Source: Eubacteriaceae bacterium Marseille-Q4139 | GTDB taxonomy: Bacteria; Bacillota; Clostridia; Lachnospirales; Lachnospiraceae | Length of the DNA stretch: 64,000 bases | Reading direction: 5' to 3' | Assembly: GCA_018223415.1 (NCBI GenBank) | Contig: JAGTTQ010000001.1 | Span: forward strand, 118,153-182,152 | Part shown: positions 42,665 through 50,521 of the stretch, piece after piece | Layout: each line of letters starts with the position of its first letter | How positions within the stretch are numbered: position 1 is the first letter of the stretch | The notes under the pieces: generated by a model | What the model was told of the DNA's origin: nothing | The model's database searches: none | What the model saw: the letters and a program-made list of their open reading frames with translations, nothing else | Made by a program: the position numbers and the translations under genes

Positions 42665-44200
42665 TTAGATAATTCCTTCCGGAAGATAGACGCCTACGCC
42701 AGGTCCAATCGGAAGCCCAAGGAGCATCCATGCAACCAGCATGACGAGCCAGAAGATCTCCAGAATCATGGCAACAGAGAAGTTGCAGGAAATGATCTGG
42801 CCGATCTTGATGTTCTTGTCGTACTTGGCCTGAGCCACGCTGAGCATCATCCACAGGTAAGCAGACGTCGGGCCGAACAGGTTTCCGGCGGAGTCGCCGA
42901 GACGGTAAATTACCTGGGCAAATGCCGGATGGTAGCCGAGAAGCATGAACATCGGGACAAAAATCGGTGCGAAGATCGCCCATTTTGCAGAACCGGAGGA
43001 GAAGAAAATATCGACTGCCGTTACCAGAACAATGAATGCAACGCACATCGGGATTCCCGTAAAGCCGATTCTCTCAAGGAAGTCAGCGCCTGCAATGGCG
43101 GAAAGCGTACCAATCTGGGTCCAGTTGAAAAGTCCCTGGAACTGTCCGCCGAAGAAACAGAAGGTTACATAGGAGCCCATGGCTGCCATCTGCTTCACCA
43201 TGCCGGTGTTGATATCTGCAACATTTTTAAACGTACCTGCCACAAAGCCGTATGTAATACCTGCAGTGATGAACAACAGGAACAGAATCGGGATCAGGCC
43301 GGAAAGGAACGGGGAACCAATGATGCCGCCGTCTTCTGCTGCCAGAGGGCCTGCCAGAAACAGTGCCACAAGGATCGCAATATAGACGAGACAGGCGATA
43401 CCGGCTGCGCGAAGGCCTTTCTTCTGCTGAGCCGTGATATCCTCAATTTCCTCAACCTCGCCCTCATATTTTCCGAAGCGCGGCTCTACGATTCTTTCTG
43501 TCAAAACACCGGCAACAACCGTACAGAGGAATGTGGAACCAATCTTAAAGAACCAGTTGCAGGTTGCATCGACGGTAAATCCGGCATCCGGAAGGAACGC
43601 CGCAAGGCTGTCGTTGGTGATACCCATTAACAGCGTATCCGTACCGGAAATGACAAGGTTGGAAGCGTAACCGACCTGCGCGCCGATGTAGCCGCAGATC
43701 ATACCGGCAATCGGGTTCTTTCCGACACCGATGAACGCCAGCGCCGAAAGCGGCGGGATCATAACGCTTGCCGCGTCGGAAGCGACGTTTCCGATAATAC
43801 CGATGAAAACGCATACATAAGGAACCAGAGCTCCGGGCACATTTCTCATGGCCGAACGCAGAAGGGAAACGAGAAGTCCCGATTCCTCACAGATACCGGT
43901 TCCGAGCGTCATACAGAGCACCAGGCCGAGCGGTGCATAACCGGTGAAGTTCTTCACCATGTTATCGAGGAACCAATGAAGCCCTTCTTCTGTGAACAGG
44001 TTCTTGGACATGACGACTTCGCCGGTTGCCGGGTTCGTCAGGCTCGTTCCAAGAGCCGTGAAGATCGCGCCGAGCACTGCCACAATCGCAAACAGGATAC
44101 AGAACAGAATGGCCGGCGGCGGCAGTTTGTTGCAGGCACGTTCGACGACATCCATAAATTTGTCTAAAAACGTCCTTTTTTCTACTGTGTTTTCTTTCAT
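42665..44200 (-). CDS. AbgT-family transporter
   Basis: A 511-residue inner-membrane carrier of the AbgT family, known for p-aminobenzoyl-glutamate uptake or sulfonamide export. Conserved parts include NKLPPPAILFCILF (about residues 22-35), GIIGNVASDAASVMIPPLSALAF (about 135-157), YASNLVISGTDTLLMGIT and the C-terminal SGSAKWAIFAPIFVPMFMLLGY (about 408-429). About 11 hydrophobic segments are seen. The ATG at 44200 follows GGGAAGGGG; upstream in-frame starts have no site. Neighbouring peptidases suggest a link to dipeptide or folate-breakdown products, but this is only context. Confidence 0.93.
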   Translation of the reverse strand: MKENTVEKRTFLDKFMDVVERACNKLPPPAILFCILFAIVAVLGAIFTALGTSLTNPATGEVVMSKNLFTEEGLHWFLDNMVKNFTGYAPLGLVLCMTLGTGICEESGLLVSLLRSAMRNVPGALVPYVCVFIGIIGNVASDAASVMIPPLSALAFIGVGKNPIAGMICGYIGAQVGYASNLVISGTDTLLMGITNDSLAAFLPDAGFTVDATCNWFFKIGSTFLCTVVAGVLTERIVEPRFGKYEGEVEEIEDITAQQKKGLRAAGIACLVYIAILVALFLAGPLAAEDGGIIGSPFLSGLIPILFLLFITAGITYGFVAGTFKNVADINTGMVKQMAAMGSYVTFCFFGGQFQGLFNWTQIGTLSAIAGADFLERIGFTGIPMCVAFIVLVTAVDIFFSSGSAKWAIFAPIFVPMFMLLGYHPAFAQVIYRLGDSAGNLFGPTSAYLWMMLSVAQAKYDKNIKIGQIISCNFSVAMILEIFWLVMLVAWMLLGLPIGPGVGVYLPEGII

Positions 44201-44489
44201 AAGCAAACCCCTTCCCATTTTTATGATCCGAATTATCCTAACTGGTCTCAATTTTAACAGTTTTTTTAGAAACCGTCCATAGATTTTTTATAATTTAATG
44301 CGTCTTTAGCGGCATGTACCGCCATCTTAGCGACAATTTTCTCATTCTTTCGGAATTCAAACCATAAATAACGCGGCTGTTTTCTCCTGTACGGAATTTC
44401 ATGCAGGCATAATGCCGCTTGCCAGGCCTGTACAGCAAAAAAGCAGACAGCCGGGAACGCCGCTCCCAAAGCCGTCTGCTTCGCTTCAT

Positions 44490-45839
44490 TTATTCTTCTG
44501 TTTTTTCTTCTTTGACTGGCACGGCGCTCACCGTTCGGATCACCTTGTTTTCTGCCTTCAGGATACGGAACACATAATTTCCGTATGTGACCTCCGCCCG
44601 CTCATTTTCCTCCGGCAAATGTCCGAGCCTGGAAATCAGGAAGCCGTTTAGGGTATCAAAATTGTCCCTGTCTTCCTCCTCAAATTCGATCTTTAAGGCA
44701 TCCTCCACGTCGTCGAGCGGCGCCTGTCCCGAAAGCAGGAACGCGCCGTTCCCGCGCTCCACGATGTCCGGCTCCTCCTTGTCGTACTCATCCATGATAT
44801 TTCCGACGATTTCCTCCAGGATGTCCTCCATCGTCACAAGGCCGGCCGTCTGGCCGTATTCGTCCACGACGATCTCAATGTGGATTTTCTCGGACTGCAT
44901 TTCCTTAAACAGCGCGTTGATGTTCTTCGTCTCCGGAATAAAGTGGGCTTCCCTCAAAAGCCCGGGGATTTTGGAAATAGGCTTGTCCAGATCCTCCCTT
45001 TTTTCGGCAAAAGCCAGCATGTCCCGCATGTGCAGGATCCCGACGATGTTGTCGATGTCCTCTTCATAGACCGGGAACCTGGAATTGACGGCCTCCTTCA
45101 CCACGAAGGCCATGGCTTCGGAAAGGGGCATTTCCCCGTCGAGAGCCACCATGCTCTTTCTGTGGGTCATGATATCGGCCGCTTCTTTATCGTCAAACTC
45201 AAAGATGTTGGTAATCATCTCGGCCTCGCTTGCCTCCAGGACGCCTTGTTCATGGCCTTCGTTTACCATGTACATGATGTCCTCCTCGGTCACGTTCTCG
45301 CCCTTTGCGTGGATGTCGATGCCCATGATTTTAAGAACAACATAGCCGACACCTTCGATCAGCCAGGTAAACGGCGAAAATATCTTAATCAGCACGTTTA
45401 CCACGGACAGCGTCTTATAGCAGAACCGGATCGGGCTCTTTCCGGCAATCCGCTTCGGAATCACCATGCCGAAACAGATCAGGAACGATGCCAGAAGAAG
45501 CAGGGCAACCACATAGGACACTGCTAAAGCCAGGGCCGGCGGAAGCTCAAACGCCCCCGAGACCGCGGCCCGCAGTCTCCCTGCCGCCCACACAAGGGAC
45601 AGAGCGCCTGTGAGAAGCCCCACAAGGCAGGTTACAAGCTGGTTTGTACGGATGAACGAAACGGGCGATTCCTGAATATGTAAAAGCATTTCCGCTTTTT
45701 TATTCCCTTCGTCCCTTTCGTCCTCCAGCGCACTCGTATTCAGTGACTGGACTGCCGCCCCAAAACCATATAAGACGGCATACAGGAAGACTGCCGCAAA
45801 CAGCAGCAAAATCCCTATCCATGAATTACCATCGTCCAT
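44490..45839 (-). CDS. CNNM/CorC-type membrane protein with CBS pair
   Basis: A 449-residue protein with three to four N-terminal membrane helices (DUF21/CNNM domain, about residues 5-190) and a cytosolic CBS pair (about 205-335; IMTHRKSMVALDGEMPLSEAM and ETKNINALFKEMQSEKIHIEIVVDE). A C-terminal CorC_HlyC domain (about 350-430) follows. The family is linked to magnesium or cobalt export. The ATG at 45839 is used because the promoter just upstream would put the longer start at the transcript end; the GGAG is 14 bp away, somewhat far. It follows mazF but has its own promoter. Confidence 0.9.
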   Translation of the reverse strand: MDDGNSWIGILLLFAAVFLYAVLYGFGAAVQSLNTSALEDERDEGNKKAEMLLHIQESPVSFIRTNQLVTCLVGLLTGALSLVWAAGRLRAAVSGAFELPPALALAVSYVVALLLLASFLICFGMVIPKRIAGKSPIRFCYKTLSVVNVLIKIFSPFTWLIEGVGYVVLKIMGIDIHAKGENVTEEDIMYMVNEGHEQGVLEASEAEMITNIFEFDDKEAADIMTHRKSMVALDGEMPLSEAMAFVVKEAVNSRFPVYEEDIDNIVGILHMRDMLAFAEKREDLDKPISKIPGLLREAHFIPETKNINALFKEMQSEKIHIEIVVDEYGQTAGLVTMEDILEEIVGNIMDEYDKEEPDIVERGNGAFLLSGQAPLDDVEDALKIEFEEEDRDNFDTLNGFLISRLGHLPEENERAEVTYGNYVFRILKAENKVIRTVSAVPVKEEKTEE

Positions 45840-45876
45840 GAGAAATCTTAACACTCCTTTAACTCTTTTGTACATC

Positions 45877-45905
45877 AATATAGCATTCTTTGGGCATTTC
45901 GTCAA
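45877..45905 (-). promoter_or_regulatory. Promoter of the CNNM/CorC gene
   Basis: TTGACG (45905-45900) and TATATT (45882-45877) on the minus strand with 17-bp spacing, in the 85-bp gap behind mazF. Confidence 0.65.
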
Positions 45906-45924
45906 CTGCCGCATGCAGCCTGGC

Positions 45925-46272
45925 TTATGTAACCAGCTCCAGGCTGATCCGCAGGGCCTGGTTGACACGCTCCGTCAGCTCCCCGTCGATGTGGCAGATT
46001 TTCTCTCTGAGCCGCTGCTTGTCGATGGTGCGAAGCTGCTCCAAAAGAATCACGGAATCCTTCACCATGTCGCACTGCTTGGCACTTAACTCCACATGGG
46101 TGGGCAGCTTTGCCTTATTCATCTTCGAGGTGATCGCCGCACAGATCACCGTCGGGCTGTGCTTGTTGCCCACATCGTTCTGTATAATCAGGACGGGACG
46201 GACGCCTCCCTGCTCGGAGCCGACCACCGGCCTCAAATCCGCATAATAAATATCACCGCGTCTGATAATCAC
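45925..46272 (-). CDS. mazF: MazF/PemK-type mRNA interferase without adjacent antitoxin
   Basis: A 115-residue ribosome-independent, sequence-specific endoribonuclease of the MazF/EndoA group. IIRRGDIYYADLRPVVGSEQGGVRPVLIIQND (conserved N-terminus with catalytic Arg region) and ICAAITSKMNKAKLPTHVEL followed by DSVILLEQLRTIDKQRL span the core. A GTG at 46272 with GGAG upstream gives the usual N-terminus; upstream starts are unlikely. It follows alr by about 95 bp, as ndoA does in Bacillus, but no MazE/NdoAI-like gene lies between them. Either an antitoxin is elsewhere or the gene is controlled otherwise. Confidence 0.92.
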   Translation of the reverse strand: MIIRRGDIYYADLRPVVGSEQGGVRPVLIIQNDVGNKHSPTVICAAITSKMNKAKLPTHVELSAKQCDMVKDSVILLEQLRTIDKQRLREKICHIDGELTERVNQALRISLELVT

Positions 46273-46366
46273 ATTTTTCACACTCCGCTGCTGCAATTTG
46301 GGTTTCCCCGATACAGGTAGTATTGACAGTATATGATTACCTTATGCGTTTCCGGCCGTTTTTGCC

Positions 46367-47527
46367 TTACAAAAGCACGTCTGACATGGCAATGGGACGC
46401 CCGCCTTCAAAATAGACCCGCGGCACCCGCTTCGTGATGGTGCAGGGGATCTCGTAATGGAAGCCGCCGCTTCTTTCTGCCAGCTCCTCCATGGTGATCT
46501 CCTCGCTGCCGTCGCGGCCGAGAAGCGTCACTACATCGCCCTCTCTCGCCTCCGGGATCCCGGTCACGTCGGCCATGAGCTGATCCATGCAGATGCGGCC
46601 AAGGATCTTCGCCCGCTTTCCGCAGATCAGTACGTCGCCTTTTCCGGAGAGGTTCCGCGGATAGCCGTCGCCGTAGCCGATGCTCACGGTGGCAATCCGC
46701 ATGGGCGCTTCGGCTTTATACGTCCCGCCGTAGCTTATCTCGGCGCCGGCCGGAACCTCCTTGATAAACGTCACAAAGCTTTTAAGCTCCATGGCAGGCT
46801 TTAGCCGTAGCCCCGTCTCTGCTGTCTCGCCGGACGGATGAAGGCCGTACATGGCAATCCCGGCCCGGACGGCGTTTAAATCGGCCTCCCGGAATTTCAT
46901 AAGGCCGGCGCTGTTGGAACAGTGGCAGACCGGGATGTTAAGCCCCCGCTCCGAAAGCATGGTGACAAAGTTTTTAAACTTTAAAAGCTGCCGCTCCGTC
47001 GTCTCCCGTTCCCTTTCGTCCGCCTTTGCAAAATGGGTAAAAATCCCCTCGATTTCGATGCCGGGAAGGCGGCTTATGGAAAGGGCCAGACCGGCCGACG
47101 CCTCGTTCGGCTCCATGCCGATGCGGCTCATGCCGGTGTCCACGGCCAGGTGGATGTTTGCCGTTTTCCCGAGACGGACGGCCGTTTCCGAAAGCTTCTC
47201 TGCCTGTTCCTTACGGAACACGGGAAGGCGGATTTCCCGGTTTACCATCTCCTCGAACCGGACGGGCGATACCGGCCCCAGAACGAGAATCCACTTTTTG
47301 ATCCCGTCCTCCTGAAGCCTTACGGCCTCATCGGCCGCTGCCACACCGTAGCCGCAGACAAAAGGCTCAATGGCCTTTGCCGTCTGGGACGCCCCATGGC
47401 CGTAGCCGTCGGCTTTTACGATGCCGATGACCTTTGTGCCGGGCGTGAGCCGTCCGGTGAGCAGTTCCATGTTCTCCCGGATCCGATCCAGATGCACCGG
47501 CGCATACGCTCTGTCAGGAAGTCTCAT
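46367..47527 (-). CDS. alr: Alanine racemase
   Basis: A 386-residue PLP enzyme making D-alanine for peptidoglycan. The PLP Lys lies in GIVKADGYGHGA (about residue 37) and the catalytic Tyr in the second active site at the SYGGTYKAE region (about 262). The fold motifs VDTGMSRIGM and RAGIAMYG are clear. The ATG overlaps the stop of the upstream nnr gene (ATGA), so translation is coupled. It lies in the conserved Firmicute order acpS-nnr-alr-mazF. Confidence 0.96.
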   Translation of the reverse strand: MRLPDRAYAPVHLDRIRENMELLTGRLTPGTKVIGIVKADGYGHGASQTAKAIEPFVCGYGVAAADEAVRLQEDGIKKWILVLGPVSPVRFEEMVNREIRLPVFRKEQAEKLSETAVRLGKTANIHLAVDTGMSRIGMEPNEASAGLALSISRLPGIEIEGIFTHFAKADERERETTERQLLKFKNFVTMLSERGLNIPVCHCSNSAGLMKFREADLNAVRAGIAMYGLHPSGETAETGLRLKPAMELKSFVTFIKEVPAGAEISYGGTYKAEAPMRIATVSIGYGDGYPRNLSGKGDVLICGKRAKILGRICMDQLMADVTGIPEAREGDVVTLLGRDGSEEITMEELAERSGGFHYEIPCTITKRVPRVYFEGGRPIAMSDVLL

Positions 47528-49074
47528 CGTTTCGGCCCCCTTTCCTCTTCTGCCCGTTTCAGTACAGCCCCCAGGCAGTCTGCCAGCTCTCCCGCCAGCA
47601 CGGAATGCGTTCCAAACCGCCTTTCGGCCTCCTCTCCGGCCAGGCCGTGGAGCCAGACGCCGAAGGACGCCGCTTCGCATTCCTCCATGCCGCAGGCGAT
47701 CAGGCCTGCGATGATGCCGGTGAGCACGTCGCCGGAACCGCCCTTTGCCATGGCAGGAGAACCGCTTCGGTTGACAAATACCTGGCCGTCGCTTCCGGAA
47801 ACCACCGTGGCCGCATCCTTTAAGACGCAGGTGACGCCGCAGCATTCCGTGAGAGAAACGGCTGCGCCGATGAGATCTTTTTTCAGTTCCCCAACCGAGG
47901 TTCCCGTAAGCCTCGCCATCTCGCCGGGATGGGGCGTCACGATAATATTTTCCGTAAAGTAGGTCTTAAGCTCCGGATACTCTGCCGCCAGGTTGATGGC
48001 GTCCGCATCCATAATAATGGGGACGCAGGCATCGCTTAAGATGGTTTCCGTCAGTCTCCTGGCATACGGCTCTTTTCCCAGCCCCGGCCCTAAAACGATC
48101 ACGTCTGCCCAGGCGGCCTCTTTCCGCAAAAGCGCCTGGAATTCCTCCGGCGCTTCCCCGGCCATGGCCGGATCATAAGTGGAAAGGATGGCCTCCGGAA
48201 GCCGCGCCTGGAGAATTTCCCGGTTGGTTTCTGTCGTCAAAATTTTCACAAGTCCGGCTCCGCACCGAATGGCGGCAAGCGCCGAAAAATAAGCCGCCCC
48301 CGCCATATTTTTGGAACCGGCAGCCACTAAAACCTTTCCGAAGGTGCCTTTATTGGAGTAAGCCGGGCGCACGGGAAGCTTTGTCAGGTCGCCGATTTCA
48401 TAGGAAAAGACATGCCCGTCCCCGCCGGCTCCCGGCGGAAAGCCAATGTCAGCGACAATCAGCTCCCCGCAGTATTCCCGCCCGGGAAACAGCGCCTGTC
48501 CAAGCTTCATCTCCCCGAAGGTCACGGTCACATCGGCGCGGACGGCATATCCCAAAACGGCTCCCGTGTCGGAGCTGATGCCAGACGGCATGTCCACGGC
48601 CACCGTGAGTGCCGGCTCTCCTGCCGCATTCTTAAGCTCTGAGATGAGCTCTGCCATCTCCCTGTATTCGCCCTCCACATCCCTGGAAAGGCCGACTCCG
48701 AAAATCCCGTCGATGACGGCGTCGCAGGGCCCTGGGATCCAGTCCCCGGCCGTCTCCACCGAAATTCCGGCTTTTTTTGCAATTTCGAGCTGGGCTAAAA
48801 ACTCTCTGCTTTCCCTGCCGCGCAAAGACGGGATTAAAATCCGGCAGGAATAGCCCCAGAACGATAAGATCCTGGCGGCGGCCGCCCCGTCGGCGCCGTT
48901 GTTTCCCGTGCCGCAGACAGAGAGCACCGTCCCGCCTGGACGGATCCGCTTTTTCACGGCCTCAGCCACAGAAAGGGCTGCCCGTTCCATAAGAACCATG
49001 GACGGGATCTTAAACTCCTCCATGCTCACCCGGTCAATTTCCTTCATTTCTTTCGCGCTTACCAGTTTTCTCAT
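47524..49074 (-). CDS. nnr: Bifunctional NAD(P)H-hydrate epimerase / ADP-dependent dehydratase
   Basis: A 516-residue repair enzyme that restores NAD(P)H from its hydrated form. The N-terminal YjeF_N epimerase domain (about residues 1-215; CGTGNNGADGAAAAR and VDMPSGISSDTG) precedes the ribokinase-like dehydratase (about 225-510). The latter shows VVAAGSKNMAGAA, VTPHPGEMARL and GGSGDVLTGIIAGL. The ATG at 49074 starts just behind acpS, and the family N-terminus MRKLVSAKEM begins there. It overlaps alr by 4 bp. Confidence 0.96.
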   Translation of the reverse strand: MRKLVSAKEMKEIDRVSMEEFKIPSMVLMERAALSVAEAVKKRIRPGGTVLSVCGTGNNGADGAAAARILSFWGYSCRILIPSLRGRESREFLAQLEIAKKAGISVETAGDWIPGPCDAVIDGIFGVGLSRDVEGEYREMAELISELKNAAGEPALTVAVDMPSGISSDTGAVLGYAVRADVTVTFGEMKLGQALFPGREYCGELIVADIGFPPGAGGDGHVFSYEIGDLTKLPVRPAYSNKGTFGKVLVAAGSKNMAGAAYFSALAAIRCGAGLVKILTTETNREILQARLPEAILSTYDPAMAGEAPEEFQALLRKEAAWADVIVLGPGLGKEPYARRLTETILSDACVPIIMDADAINLAAEYPELKTYFTENIIVTPHPGEMARLTGTSVGELKKDLIGAAVSLTECCGVTCVLKDAATVVSGSDGQVFVNRSGSPAMAKGGSGDVLTGIIAGLIACGMEECEAASFGVWLHGLAGEEAERRFGTHSVLAGELADCLGAVLKRAEEERGPKR

Positions 49075-49076
49075 TT

Positions 49077-49430
49077 TTATGCCTCCCCGACGGCGAATGC
49101 CATGGCGTATTCCTTCGTGTTGCTGATGGAAACCTCCAGCCGCACGATACCCAGGCGTTTTGCCGTTTCCTCTGCTTTCCCGTAAAGGCACACAAACGGC
49201 TTCCCCAGCGGATCCCTTAAGACTTCGATATCCGCCGGCATAAATTCCCGAAAGCCTGTGCCAAGTACCTTCGATACGGCCTCCTTGACAGCAAAATTGC
49301 CGGCCAGGAAAGAGGCTTTCCCCTTTGCCAGCCGGCGTTCTTTCTCCGTATATACACGCGCCAAAAAAGCCTCTCTCTCACAGGCCTTTTTGATCCGTTC
49401 AATCTCAATCAGGTCGCAGCCAGTCCCCAT
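49077..49430 (-). CDS. acpS: Holo-[acyl-carrier-protein] synthase
   Basis: A 117-residue trimeric enzyme transferring 4'-phosphopantetheine from CoA to ACP. GTGCDLIEIERI (catalytic Asp, about residue 6) and FAVKEAVSKVLGTG (Glu, about 47) are the signature motifs. ATG at 49430 is used because AAAGGA is then 6 bp upstream; the earlier ATG lies too near it. The gene sits between rex and nnr, and its stop is 2 bp before the nnr ATG. The separate ACP at 52639 is a possible substrate. Confidence 0.95.
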   Translation of the reverse strand: MGTGCDLIEIERIKKACEREAFLARVYTEKERRLAKGKASFLAGNFAVKEAVSKVLGTGFREFMPADIEVLRDPLGKPFVCLYGKAEETAKRLGIVRLEVSISNTKEYAMAFAVGEA

Positions 49431-49439
49431 TACCATCCT

Positions 49440-50141
49440 TTACGCCTTGACCTCCGTCTTTTTCCCGGTTTTCGCAGTCTTTTTTGCCCGCTCCTTCCGC
49501 TCCTTCTCGTCCTGCATGCTGCATACGCGGTAGGACAGCCGCATCAGGCTCTCGGACAGGTGGACGTTTTCCACAACCACGTCGTCCGGCACGTTGAGGT
49601 CGGTGTGGGCAAAGTTCCAGATGGCCTTGATGCCGGCCTTCACAAGCCTGTCGGCAATCTCCGGCGCCTTGGACTTCGGAATCGTAAGGGCTGCGATCTG
49701 CACCTCGTTTTCCACGATGAACTGCTCCAGATCTTCAATGCCGCGGATTTCCACGCCGCGCACCACGAGGCCGATTAACCGCGGGTTGATGTCAAACATC
49801 CCCTTGATGATGAAGCCGCGTTTTTCAAAATTCGTATAGTTTGCGATGGCCTGTCCCAGGTTTCCTGCGCCGATGATGATAAGATTGTGCTGCCTGTCGA
49901 TACCCAGGATCCTGGCGATCTCCGTGTACAGGTATTTTACGTTGTAGCCGTAGCCCTGCTGGCCGAAGCCGCCGAAGTTGTTGAGATCCTGGCGGATCTG
50001 GGACGCCGTCACCTTCATCCTGGCGCTGAGTTCGTTGGAAGAAATCCGCTCGATCCCCTCCTCCATCAGTTCCCCCAAATATCTATAATACCGAGGCAGC
50101 CTGGAAATCACTGCCTTGGAAATCTGCTTCTGGTCTACCAT
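49440..50141 (-). CDS. rex: Redox-sensing transcriptional repressor Rex
   Basis: A 233-residue dimeric repressor sensing the NADH/NAD ratio and controlling fermentation genes. The winged helix (about residues 1-80; SKAVISRLPRYYRYLGEL, RISSNELSARMKVTASQIRQDL, NNFGGFGQQGYGY) precedes the Rossmann domain with LIIIGAGNLGQAIANY. A basic Lys-rich tail ends the protein. A near-consensus Rex operator overlaps its own promoter (50370-50387), so it should autoregulate. It heads the rex-acpS-nnr-alr-mazF run. A hairpin element lies in its leader. Confidence 0.97.
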   Translation of the reverse strand: MVDQKQISKAVISRLPRYYRYLGELMEEGIERISSNELSARMKVTASQIRQDLNNFGGFGQQGYGYNVKYLYTEIARILGIDRQHNLIIIGAGNLGQAIANYTNFEKRGFIIKGMFDINPRLIGLVVRGVEIRGIEDLEQFIVENEVQIAALTIPKSKAPEIADRLVKAGIKAIWNFAHTDLNVPDDVVVENVHLSESLMRLSYRVCSMQDEKERKERAKKTAKTGKKTEVKA

Positions 50142-50238
50142 AATTTACTTCCACCCTCTCAAGGAATTTCTGTCCGTCATATTGTTGTCCTGTCAAAACT
50201 CTGCATATTCCCATGCAAAATACAACCGTTTCCGTCTA

Positions 50239-50333
50239 TTATACCATGTCCGCTGCGCAGCCATGGTGCCTCCGGCGGATTTTAGCGCTCGGATTTTTGC
50301 GGTAAACGCAAAAACCGATATGCGCTGGTATAA
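50239..50333 (+). repeat. Leader hairpin element, copy C, with 24-bp direct repeats
   Basis: TTATACCA (50239-50246) and TGGTATAA (50326-50333) are perfect 8-bp terminal inverted repeats. Inside, GCGC-TCGG-A-TTTTTGCG-gtaaa-CGCAAAAA-CCGA-tat-GCGC (50285-50325) forms a long stem. Compared with copy B, the CCGG/CCGG and TTTCTGCG/CGCAGAAA pairs change together. The flanks 50224-50247 and 50335-50358 are an exact 24-bp direct repeat (AACCGTTTCC...ATACCAT), so the -10 region of the rex promoter is duplicated. The 380-bp gap 50142-50521 otherwise holds the two divergent promoters. Confidence 0.8.
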
Positions 50334-50348
50334 TAACCGTTTCCGTCT

Positions 50349-50387
50349 ATTATACCATACCCTCCGAATTTGTCAAAGCCTTCACAA
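50349..50387 (-). promoter_or_regulatory. rex promoter with overlapping Rex operator
   Basis: Minus strand: TTGACA (50376-50371) and TATAAT (50354-50349), 16-bp spacing, with TGG before the -10. TTGTGAAGGCTTTGACAA (50387-50370) differs from the Rex consensus TTGTGAnnnnnnTCACAA at one position and covers the -35. Autoregulation by Rex is therefore likely. Confidence 0.8.
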
Positions 50388-50445
50388 AGGTTTTTCGACG
50401 CTTTTCCGAACTTTTCTGCAATGCAGTTCCGTCCCGAGGCTTCCC

Positions 50446-50474
50446 TTGAAAAATCGCGGATCCTGTATTATACT
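50446..50474 (+). promoter_or_regulatory. Promoter of the ABC-F gene
   Basis: TTGAAA (50446-50451) and TATACT (50469-50474) with 17-bp spacing, about 45 nt upstream of the ATG. AGGAGG precedes the start codon. Confidence 0.75.
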
Positions 50475-50521
50475 AGGAGAGATCGGTATTTTTTGACCTA
50501 CACATACTGTCAGGAGGAATT

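Noticed and set aside
42929..43630. Long frames antisense to the AbgT gene and to other core genes
   Set aside because: They are opposite-strand shadows with codon-pattern bias of the real gene and no start signals.
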